This document shows positions 1-5,803 of a stretch of DNA of 9,057 nt, in pieces. How positions within the stretch are numbered: the stretch's first letter is position 1; each line of letters opens with the position of its first letter. This DNA comes from a candidate division FCPU426 bacterium (GTDB taxonomy: Bacteria > Oederibacteriota > JAAXVQ01 > JAUVAV01). The stretch lies in assembly GCA_030619365.1 (NCBI GenBank), contig JAUXBQ010000096.1:1-9057 (forward strand). The letters are read 5' to 3'. Made by a program: the position numbers and the translations under genes. The notes below the pieces were generated by a model. It searched no databases. It was not told the DNA's origin and was given only the letters and a program-made list of their open reading frames with translations.

Positions 1-185
1 GCCTGCCGGAACCGGCGCTGGCGGACCTGGCCAACGCCCGGCTGGCGGAGGCCATCATGCGGGTACGACGGGGCGAGGTCGCGGCCGTGGCCGGGTATGA
101 CGGCATTTACGGAAAGATCAAACTTTTTTCCGCGGAGGGCAAGGCGCCGGAAAACTCGCGGCAAATGTCCCTGCTGGGGTCTTAG
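1..185 (+). CDS. C-terminal end of an endonuclease Q-like (TIGR00375/PHP family) protein, partial
   Basis: Only the last 60 codons are present (reading frame starts at base 3, stop TAG 183-185). The readable tail contains an AGYDGIYGKIKLF stretch, which resembles the conserved C-terminal GYDGxYGKI segment I associate with the TIGR00375/endonuclease Q family, PHP-fold proteins that cut DNA beside deaminated bases. In databases these are often mislabelled as UvrD helicases. The protein ends with QMSLLGS, which resembles a bacterial sliding-clamp-binding motif (QxSLL/QLSLF type). The catalytic PHP domain lies outside the window, so the assignment rests on a short tail and recollection of the family motif. 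The stop is 67 bases before the preferred start of the next gene, so co-transcription is possible. Frame use (GC-rich third positions) fits a real gene. Confidence 0.6.
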   Translation, partial: LPEPALADLANARLAEAIMRVRRGEVAAVAGYDGIYGKIKLFSAEGKAPENSRQMSLLGS

Positions 186-252
186 TCCATCTAAGCCCGA
201 AGAGCAGGGGTGCAGCCTTGGCCCGGGAAATGGCGCACACAAGGGGATGAGT

Positions 253-3033
253 ATGAAACGACTAATTTGGCGGTTCAGCCTGCCTTTGCTCATTTTGCTG
301 GCCGGCAGCGCACAAGGGAGCGAGGAAATCATGCCCAGTACGATTACCACCTTTCAACTCAAGAACGGCCTGACCGTGATCGCCAAACCACTGCACCAGG
401 CGCCGGTGGTCTCGGTATATATCTGGTACCGCGTGGGGTCGCGGAATGAGCGGCCGGGGCAGTCCGGCATGGCGCATTTCCTGGAACACATGATGTTCAA
501 AGGCAGCCAGCAGTACGCCAAGGGTGAAATAGCCCGCTTGGTGGGACGCACGGGCGGGAATCAAAACGCCTTCACGAGCCTCGATTATACCGCCTATTTC
601 GAAACCGTACCGTCCGAGCACCTGGAACTGGCCCTGAAAATAGAGGCGGACCGGATGGTGAATGCCACGCTCTTGCCCAAGGAATTCGAGCAGGAGCGAT
701 CCGTCGTTTTGTCGGAATTGGACGGTAACCAGAACTATCCCGAAGTGCGCCTGTGCGAACTGGTCAATGCCCAGACCTGGCTGCGGCATCCCTACCGGCG
801 GCCGGTCATTGGCTGGCGGGAGGAAGTCGTGGGCATGGAATTGAAGCGGATGAAATCCTTTTACCAGGAGCATTACCGGCCCCAAAACGCCACGCTGGTG
901 GTGGTGGGCGATTTCCAGCTCCCGAAGCTTCGCGATCTGGTCCAGCGCAACTTCGGATCATTGCGGCCAGGGCCGGAAACCACGCCACTGAGATTTCCCG
1001 CTGAGGTGCAAAAAGGAGAGCGCCGGGTTGTTTTACGGGACCACGGCTCGGCTTCCATTCTGCGCATGAACATCCCCCTTCCGCCCGCCGGGCACCCTGA
1101 TCATTACGCCCTGGCCGTGCTGAACGACGCCCTGACCAAGGGCAAAGCCTCCCGCCTGTATAAGGCCCTGGTCGAGACCGGCCTGGCCACCTCGGTTTCG
1201 GGCGCGCCCCTGGAAATGATCGACCAGGGATACTGGACCCTGCACGCGGTCTGCCAGCCGGGCGTTTCCCCGGAGACCGTGGAAAAAGCCATGCGCAAGC
1301 AATTCGAGCAGGTCAAGTCCCGGCCCTTGTCCACGCGGGAATTTCAGCGCTCCTTGAATCAGACCCGGGCCGAGTTGATTTACGCGCGGGACAGCCTTAC
1401 GGATCAGGCCATGCTGCTGGGGTTCTTCCAGACCGTGGCCGGGGATTACCGGTTGCTGGATCAATATCCGGAGAAAATCGCCGCCGTCACGCCCGCCCAG
1501 GTGCAGCAGGCGGCGCGAAAATATCTGGTATCGGAAAAAATGACCATCGGTTATTTTCTGCCGCTGCCCGGCGGAAAGCCGGGAATGCCCGGGCCCGCGC
1601 CCGGAGACGTGCTCTCGGCCTGGCCCGAATCCCGGCAGTCCTTCCGTCGCCCGGTTTGGTCCGGGCCGGCGTTACTCCCCGTGTCCGGGGACCGTGGGGG
1701 AGGCGGGTCCGGCGGCTCACGCCAAGCGCAGCGCATTGTCCTGCCCAATGGCCTCACCTTGCTGGTGCATCCCAACCCGGCTAATCCCATGTTTGTTTTG
1801 TCCGGACTGGTCCAGGGCGGCATGGCGCGCGAACCCGGGGATAAGCCCGGCGTGGCCGTGGTACACGCGCAAATGCTCGATCGGGGCACGAAAAAACGCA
1901 CCTTTTCCCAGTTGACGGAAGCGCTGGAATTCAAGGGCGCGCACCTGTCCTACACTGTCAACAAGGAGGAACTGCACTTCAATGCCGAAGCCCTGTCCGA
2001 AGACCTGGAGCTGGTCCTGGGTATTTTGGCCGAAAGCCTGCAGCAACCGGCTTTTCCCGAGGCTGAGTTGAAAAAAGTGAAGAAACAGGTGCATAGCCAC
2101 TGCCTCATGGCCAAGGACGACTCCCGCCTGCAGGCCTGGCAGGGATTTTTTGAGCTGGCCTACCCCCCGGGCCACCCCCTGACGCGCAGTCTGATTAGCG
2201 TGGAGCCGGGCATATCCCGTTTGACTAGGAGCGACGTTCTGGCCTTTCACCAACGAATCATCCGGCCGGAGCGGACCATTCTTTCGATATCCGGAGACGT
2301 GAATCCCGCGCAGGTTAAAAAGGCCGTGGAAAAATTGTTCAGGGACTGGAACACGGGCCAGGGACCAGAGGCACGTGCCTGGGAAAAATTACCACCCCTG
2401 CCAAGGGTGAAGACCATCAGAAAAACGACCAAAACCCTGCCAGGCAAGCGCGAGAGCATCGTGGTCCTGGGGCACGAGGGCATTCACCGCCTGGATCCGG
2501 ATTATTACCCGGCCTATCTGGCCAATCATGTTTTGGGCGGAGCAGGGCTGTCCAGCCTGCTGATGCGGGAAGTGCGCGACCGGGCGGGCCTCACCTATTC
2601 CATTTACTCCATGTTTAAGTTGTCTCACGGCGTCCGGCCCTGGTGCCTGTCCCTGCAGGCGAACCCGGACCAGGCGGCCCGGGCGGTGGAGATGGCACTG
2701 GCCGAAGTCAAGCGCCTGCAAGCCGGAAAAATCAAGGAACAGGACCTGGAGGACGCCCGGGGGCAATTGGTGGGCGGGCTTTCGCTGAGCCTGGAGACCA
2801 ACGCCGGCATCGCCTACCTGAACCGGGAAGTGGAATATCACCGCCTGGGCGAAAATTATCTGGCCGATTACACCCGGGCGGTCCGGGGGGTCACCTTTAC
2901 CCGCATGGTGCAGGCGGCCCGCAAGTGGCTGCACCCGGAAGCGTACGTGCTTTCAGTGGTTGAGCCCGAGCGAAAAAAAACCCAGAAGCCTCAGGCCGGG
3001 AAATTGCGCCAGCCCGGCAGTGGGAAAAAGTAG
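253..3033 (+). CDS. Exported two-half M16 (insulinase/pitrilysin-type) zinc metallopeptidase
   Basis: Predicted 926 residues. The N-terminus (MKRLIWRFSLPLLILLAG then SAQGS) is a signal peptide without a lipobox Cys, so a periplasmic peptidase is expected. The N-terminal half is catalytic: inverted zinc motif H75-F-L-E78-H79 with the third ligand E155 in VVLSELDG, 77 residues after E78 as usual for M16. The family-typical GGNQNAFTSLDYTAYF lies between them. A Gly/Pro-rich linker at about residues 436-493 (including GDRGGGGSGGS) joins a second M16 half beginning at RIVLPNGLTLLVHP. That half has HAQML where the zinc motif would be, so it is non-catalytic, but it keeps the substrate-binding R/Y region RDRAGLTYSIYS (R777, Y782). 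Start choice: AAGGGG at 241-246 sits 6 bases before ATG 253. ATG 247 would abut the ribosome site, and an open frame back to 97 overlaps the upstream gene and would bury the signal peptide. Confidence 0.93.
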   Translation: MKRLIWRFSLPLLILLAGSAQGSEEIMPSTITTFQLKNGLTVIAKPLHQAPVVSVYIWYRVGSRNERPGQSGMAHFLEHMMFKGSQQYAKGEIARLVGRTGGNQNAFTSLDYTAYFETVPSEHLELALKIEADRMVNATLLPKEFEQERSVVLSELDGNQNYPEVRLCELVNAQTWLRHPYRRPVIGWREEVVGMELKRMKSFYQEHYRPQNATLVVVGDFQLPKLRDLVQRNFGSLRPGPETTPLRFPAEVQKGERRVVLRDHGSASILRMNIPLPPAGHPDHYALAVLNDALTKGKASRLYKALVETGLATSVSGAPLEMIDQGYWTLHAVCQPGVSPETVEKAMRKQFEQVKSRPLSTREFQRSLNQTRAELIYARDSLTDQAMLLGFFQTVAGDYRLLDQYPEKIAAVTPAQVQQAARKYLVSEKMTIGYFLPLPGGKPGMPGPAPGDVLSAWPESRQSFRRPVWSGPALLPVSGDRGGGGSGGSRQAQRIVLPNGLTLLVHPNPANPMFVLSGLVQGGMAREPGDKPGVAVVHAQMLDRGTKKRTFSQLTEALEFKGAHLSYTVNKEELHFNAEALSEDLELVLGILAESLQQPAFPEAELKKVKKQVHSHCLMAKDDSRLQAWQGFFELAYPPGHPLTRSLISVEPGISRLTRSDVLAFHQRIIRPERTILSISGDVNPAQVKKAVEKLFRDWNTGQGPEARAWEKLPPLPRVKTIRKTTKTLPGKRESIVVLGHEGIHRLDPDYYPAYLANHVLGGAGLSSLLMREVRDRAGLTYSIYSMFKLSHGVRPWCLSLQANPDQAARAVEMALAEVKRLQAGKIKEQDLEDARGQLVGGLSLSLETNAGIAYLNREVEYHRLGENYLADYTRAVRGVTFTRMVQAARKWLHPEAYVLSVVEPERKKTQKPQAGKLRQPGSGKK

Positions 3034-3050
3034 GGAACTTTTTATTGACT

Positions 3051-3140
3051 GTCACCCCGGCATGTATTCAGCCGGGGTCCAGGGCGTTTTGGAATCCAAG
3101 ACGCATTGTAGGCCTGGATGTCCTGGATTCCCCGACAGGA
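3051..3140. repeat. Decayed copy of the two-hairpin intergenic repeat
   Basis: The left arm is GTC, then ACCCCGGC (3054-3061), a 9-base loop and GCCGGGGT (3071-3078), then CCAG: a perfect 8-bp stem with the same flanks (GTC...TCCAG) as the element at 6815-6889. The right part begins CCTGGATTCC at 3122-3131 like the right arm of that element, but its 3' stem strand is degenerate. It lies just after the M16 gene. It has no T-tract, so it is not an obvious intrinsic terminator. I infer an old, partly decayed member of the same repeat family. Confidence 0.6.
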
Positions 3141-3205
3141 AGGAAATCACTGAAAGGGACTTCCTTCGGACGCCATACGCCCCTACGGGGTTTCATGTAA
3201 TTGGG

Positions 3206-3233
3206 TTGACTTCTAGGGACAAATGGCTATACT
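3206..3233 (+). promoter_or_regulatory. Sigma70-like promoter for the SPFH-SOR-rubredoxin operon
   Basis: TTGACT (3206-3211) and TATACT (3228-3233) are separated by 16 bases, each 5/6 to the sigma70 consensus. Transcription would start near 3240, about 45 bases before the ATG at 3287. The leader would include an imperfect hairpin (TAG...CCGG/CCGGCTA, about 3248-3267) ending just before the ribosome site. No second promoter is evident before the terminator at 4671, so this one would serve three genes. Assigned by inspection only. Confidence 0.6.
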
Positions 3234-3286
3234 TGCCAGGTAGATTTTAGGGCCGGCGTGCCGGCTACCAAAAGGAGGAAAAGCAC

Positions 3287-4105
3287 ATGGACCAATTTGA
3301 GATGAAAAAGCCGTTCAGCAAGGATTCCTTTAAAAATTACAGTGGCATTATCATAGCCGGCGCAGTTATCCTGCTCCTGTTTGTGTTCAATCCCATTGTC
3401 ATCATCGGGGCGGGCGAGCGCGGGGTGGTGTTTTCCCGCTTTACGGGCGTGCAGGACAAAGTGATGCAGGAAGGGATGAATTTCCGCATCCCGGCCATTG
3501 AGAACATCATAAAATTCGATATCAAGACCCAAAAATTGGAGCGCGCCAGCGACGGCGCTTCCATGGACCTGCAGGAAGTAAACTTGCGGACCGTGGTCAA
3601 CTACCACCTCGAGCCCGACAAGGTCGCCAAGTTATTCCAGGAAGTGGGTGTGGACTTCGAGCGCAAGGTCATCGAGCCTTCCATTCAGGAAGCCATCAAG
3701 GCGGGCACGGCCCTGTTTGCGGTGGAGGACATTATCGTGCAGCGCCCCAAGCTCAAGGCCGTGATCACCGAAGCGCTCAGCAAGAAGCTGGCTGCGTACA
3801 ACATCATCGTGGAGGGCGTCAACCTGACCGATATCACCTTTTCCCCGGAATTCAACCGCGTGGTTGAGCAGAAGCAGATCGAAGAGCAGAAAATCAAGAC
3901 AGCCGAATACAAGAAAAAACAGGCCGAACAACACAAGCTGCGGACAATTTTGGAAGCCCAGGGCGAGGCGGAAAAACAGCGGCTGATCCGGATGCAGGTC
4001 ACCAAGGATATCGTGTCCCTGGAATGGATCAAAAAATGGGACGGCAAGCTGCCGGAGACCATGATGGGCGGGGAAACCATACCCATGATTAAATTATCAA
4101 GATAA
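3287..4105 (+). CDS. SPFH/Band 7 (prohibitin-like) membrane protein
   Basis: 272 residues. A short polar N-terminus is followed by a membrane anchor at about residues 20-41 (IIIAGAVILLLFVFNPIVII). Then comes an SPFH/Band 7 domain at about 42-190, beginning GAGERGVVFSRFTGVQDKVMQEGMNFRIP, a classic prohibitin-family opening. A charged coiled coil spans about 190-237 (VVEQKQIEEQKIKTAEYKKKQAEQ region). The tail WDGKLPETMMGG matches the usual prohibitin C-terminus, so the protein looks full length. Family members form ring-like membrane oligomers that organise membrane domains and can modulate FtsH-type proteases; no protease or NfeD gene is adjacent here. Start at 3287 is supported by AAAGGAGG at 3271-3278, 8 bases upstream; an ATG at 3302 lacks such a site. 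It is first in an operon with superoxide reductase and rubredoxin (30-base gap). Prohibitin, HflC and stomatin relatives are hard to separate; prohibitin-like fits best. Confidence 0.9.
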   Translation: MDQFEMKKPFSKDSFKNYSGIIIAGAVILLLFVFNPIVIIGAGERGVVFSRFTGVQDKVMQEGMNFRIPAIENIIKFDIKTQKLERASDGASMDLQEVNLRTVVNYHLEPDKVAKLFQEVGVDFERKVIEPSIQEAIKAGTALFAVEDIIVQRPKLKAVITEALSKKLAAYNIIVEGVNLTDITFSPEFNRVVEQKQIEEQKIKTAEYKKKQAEQHKLRTILEAQGEAEKQRLIRMQVTKDIVSLEWIKKWDGKLPETMMGGETIPMIKLSR

Positions 4106-4135
4106 GTCACACTCCAACGCACAGGAGGCGAAAGC

Positions 4136-4498
4136 ATGAACGATCCCTTGTTTGCGGGCGTGAATCGGGTGAAAGATCCGGCCGCGCCGACGGATCTGGA
4201 GAAAAAGCACCTGCCGGACATTTCGGCGCCCGCGGAAGTCAAGGCCCGGGAACCCTTTGCCGTGACAATCACGATCGGCAAGAACCTGCCCCACCCGGAC
4301 GAGGGGGGGCACTGGATTCAATGGCTGGAACTGTACGCCGGGGAAGGCTACCTGGCACGGGCGGACCTGACTGCCACGGTTTCCGCCACCCCGGTGACCT
4401 TTACGCTGAAACTAAATCAAGACGCGGACCTGGTGGTACGGGCCCGCTGCAATCTGCACGGTGTCTGGGAGAACCGGGTTCCCATTAAAGTGCAGTAG
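4136..4498 (+). CDS. Superoxide reductase, class II (neelaredoxin type, 1Fe)
   Basis: 120 residues, the size of the single-domain SOR. It lacks the N-terminal four-Cys desulforedoxin domain of class I enzymes. It reduces superoxide to hydrogen peroxide without making O2, in the cytoplasm, using electrons usually delivered by rubredoxin. The iron site is readable: H25 in EKKHLP, H53 in LPHPD, H59 in GGHWIQW, and C105/H108 in ARCNLHGVWE. The H53-H59 and C105-H108 spacings (6 and 3) are the family values. Oddity: the canonical Glu-Lys-His triplet reads E22-K23-K24-H25, so Lys precedes His as usual, but Glu is one residue further away and the normal Glu position is Lys. AGGAGG at 4123-4128 precedes the ATG. 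It lies 30 bases after the SPFH gene, and its stop codon overlaps the ribosome site of the rubredoxin gene. Confidence 0.92.
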   Translation: MNDPLFAGVNRVKDPAAPTDLEKKHLPDISAPAEVKAREPFAVTITIGKNLPHPDEGGHWIQWLELYAGEGYLARADLTATVSATPVTFTLKLNQDADLVVRARCNLHGVWENRVPIKVQ

Positions 4499-4503
4499 GA
4501 GGA
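4497..4503 (+). promoter_or_regulatory. Ribosome binding site of rubredoxin, overlapping the SOR stop codon
   Basis: AGGAGGA starts inside the SOR stop codon TAG (4496-4498) and ends 3 bases before GTG 4507. This decides the GTG start of the rubredoxin and implies that translation of the two proteins is coupled. Confidence 0.7.
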
Positions 4504-4506
4504 CAC

Positions 4507-4665
4507 GTGGATAAATACGTATGCATGGTGTGCAATTACGTTTATGACCCGGAAAAGGGCGATCCGGAAAACGGCGTGACCCCGGGAACACCATTCGAAC
4601 AATTGCCAGATGACTGGGTCTGCCCGGAATGCGGGGCGGATAAATCCAATTTTGAAAAACAATAA
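4507..4665 (+). CDS. Rubredoxin (52 residues, GTG start)
   Basis: A complete, canonical rubredoxin. The two iron-binding knuckles are C6-M-V-C9 (YVCMVCNYVYDPEKGD) and C39-P-E-C42 (WVCPECGADKSNFE), with the usual 29-residue gap between the pairs and the conserved aromatic residues Y4, Y11, Y13, W37 and F49. It is a one-electron carrier, expected to feed the adjacent superoxide reductase. The start is GTG 4507: the only in-frame ATG (4525, residue 7) would remove the first Cys of the centre. The strong ribosome site AGGAGGA overlaps the preceding stop. It is the last gene of the operon, with a strong intrinsic terminator 5 bases after its stop. Its small size and GTG start make it easy to miss in automatic ORF calls. 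Confidence 0.95.
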   Translation: MDKYVCMVCNYVYDPEKGDPENGVTPGTPFEQLPDDWVCPECGADKSNFEKQ

Positions 4666-4670
4666 AATCA

Positions 4671-4708
4671 AAAAGAGCGAGGATCTGATGATCCTCGCTC
4701 TTTTTTTT
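4671..4708 (+). terminator. Rho-independent terminator of the SPFH-SOR-rubredoxin operon
   Basis: A perfect 11-bp stem GAGCGAGGATC (4675-4685) / GATCCTCGCTC (4690-4700) has a 4-base loop TGAT and eight Ts (4701-4708). Four As at 4671-4674 can extend the stem against the Ts. It closes the operon cleanly. Confidence 0.95.
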
Positions 4709-4788
4709 CCCCTATCCTGTGCGTCCAACCCGTGGCGGCGATGCGAACCGGATGATTTCCCGGCCGGGGAGAAAGCGGGGTTTCCAGC

Positions 4789-5733
4789 GTGAAAGTACTG
4801 AATGGCCGTCGCGTGAAAAATGCCTTGCTGGCCGGCATACAATGGTTCGGGCATTTTCGCCGGACCATTGACAGAATCAACGTCTTTCCGGTGGCGGACA
4901 ACGATACCGGGAAAAATATGTATCATGCCTTTCAGGCGGCGCAGAAGGAAATTGAGGCAATCCCCGGCCAGAGCGCGGCCGAGGTGGCCTGGGCCGCGGC
5001 GCGCGGATCGCTGATGGGCGGCCGGGGTTGTTCGGGCATGATTTTATCCGGCTTTTTCGCGGGATTCGCCGAGGCTGTGGGAGACCGGAAAAACCTGTCC
5101 GCCCGCGATTTGGCGCTGGCGTTCCAGGTCGGCTGCATGCGGGCCCGGGAGCGGATCGACCATCCGGTGGAAGGCACGATCCTCTCCGTGGGCGAGGCGG
5201 CGGCCAAGCACGCCGTGGCCACGGCCAAGCACACGGGACAGCTCAGGGACGTTATGCTGGCCGCCTGGCACGGAGCCCAGGTCGCCTTGCGCAATACCAC
5301 CCGCCAATTGCCCGTGCTGCGGGAGCACCAGGTCGTGGACGCCGGCGGCATGGGCCTGATGTATTTTCTGGAAGGCATGGTGCGCTTCAATTCACGACAG
5401 CCGCTGGACGCCGAATCCGCGGTCGCCGCGGCCTCGCCGGAAACGCCGCGGGTGAGGCCCGCCGCGCGCCGCGTTTTGGAGCATAACTTCTGCACCGAAT
5501 TTATCGTCACCGGCGCCGCCCTGAACCAGGATATGCTGCGGACCCTCCTGCAGCCCTGGGGCGAGGACTTGATGATCGCCCAGGTGGATTCGGTCACCTT
5601 CAAGGTCCATCTGCATACCAGCAAGCCGGACCAGGTTTTAAACCACCTCGGCCACCTGGGCCGGATTACCTGGCGCAAGGTAGATGACATGGAGAAGCAG
5701 CACCAGCACGCCTGGGCTCCGGAAAAAACGTAA
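4789..5733 (+). CDS. FakA-like fatty acid kinase subunit (DhaL + middle domain, no C-terminal domain)
   Basis: 314 residues. The N-terminal DhaL/DAK2 kinase domain (about 1-205) has the metal/ATP loop NVFPVADNDTGKNM (Asp37, Asp39), the glycine-rich GSLMGGRGCSGMILS (73-87), PVEGTILSV (127-135) and VVDAGGMGL (182-190). The FakA middle domain follows (about 225-305), with FCTEFIV (C235), KVHLHT (H274, H276) and the closing KVDDMEKQH. FakA/YloV proteins are normally about 550 residues, with a C-terminal DegV-like domain that docks FakB. Here the protein stops just after the middle domain, and the next gene is a separate DegV/FakB. Loop residues deviate from the common DGDTGTNM and GARGNSG, but both Asp residues remain. 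GTG 4789 is the only plausible start: an in-frame TGA lies at 4753-4755 and no other start codon follows it; GGGGAG at 4766-4771 is a distant ribosome site. Role: transfers phosphate from ATP to FakB-bound fatty acid. Confidence 0.85.
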   Translation: MKVLNGRRVKNALLAGIQWFGHFRRTIDRINVFPVADNDTGKNMYHAFQAAQKEIEAIPGQSAAEVAWAAARGSLMGGRGCSGMILSGFFAGFAEAVGDRKNLSARDLALAFQVGCMRARERIDHPVEGTILSVGEAAAKHAVATAKHTGQLRDVMLAAWHGAQVALRNTTRQLPVLREHQVVDAGGMGLMYFLEGMVRFNSRQPLDAESAVAAASPETPRVRPAARRVLEHNFCTEFIVTGAALNQDMLRTLLQPWGEDLMIAQVDSVTFKVHLHTSKPDQVLNHLGHLGRITWRKVDDMEKQHQHAWAPEKT

Positions 5734-5734
5734 G

Positions 5735-5758
5735 GTAGGGGCGGTTCGCGAACCGCCC
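5735..5758. repeat. REP-like perfect palindrome between fakA-like and fakB-like genes
   Basis: GTAG at 5735-5738 is followed by the perfect 20-base palindrome GGGCGGTTCG/CGAACCGCCC (5739-5758). The GTAG foot next to a GC hairpin resembles REP elements mobilised by RAYT transposases. Similar GGGGCGGTTCGCGAACCGCCC-type repeats are common between genes in environmental genomes. There is no T-tract, so it probably does not end transcription but could alter expression of the second gene. A different family from the GTC...CCAG repeats elsewhere in the window. Confidence 0.6.
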
Positions 5759-5803
5759 TCGGCTGTTAAAACCCTCCAGCGATGAATAGGGAGAAAAGAA
5801 GCG

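Noticed and set aside
97..252. Upstream in-frame extension of the M16 gene to ATG 97
   Set aside because: It overlaps the end of the upstream coding frame, would place 52 Arg/Gly-rich residues before a clear signal peptide, and lacks a ribosome site; AAGGGG at 241-246 fits ATG 253.
262..885. 207-codon open frame on the minus strand inside the M16 gene
   Set aside because: It is antisense to the most conserved part of the M16 domain, and its product has no recognisable family; a GC-rich shadow frame. The same applies to the long minus-strand frames at 1717-2253, 2389-2934 and 6942-7565.
2960..3250. 96-codon + strand frame across the M16 end and spacer
   Set aside because: It spans the repeat and the promoter, and its central peptide is just translated repeat sequence.
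4610..4792. 60-codon + strand frame over rubredoxin and terminator
   Set aside because: It runs out of frame through the rubredoxin and straight through the intrinsic terminator.
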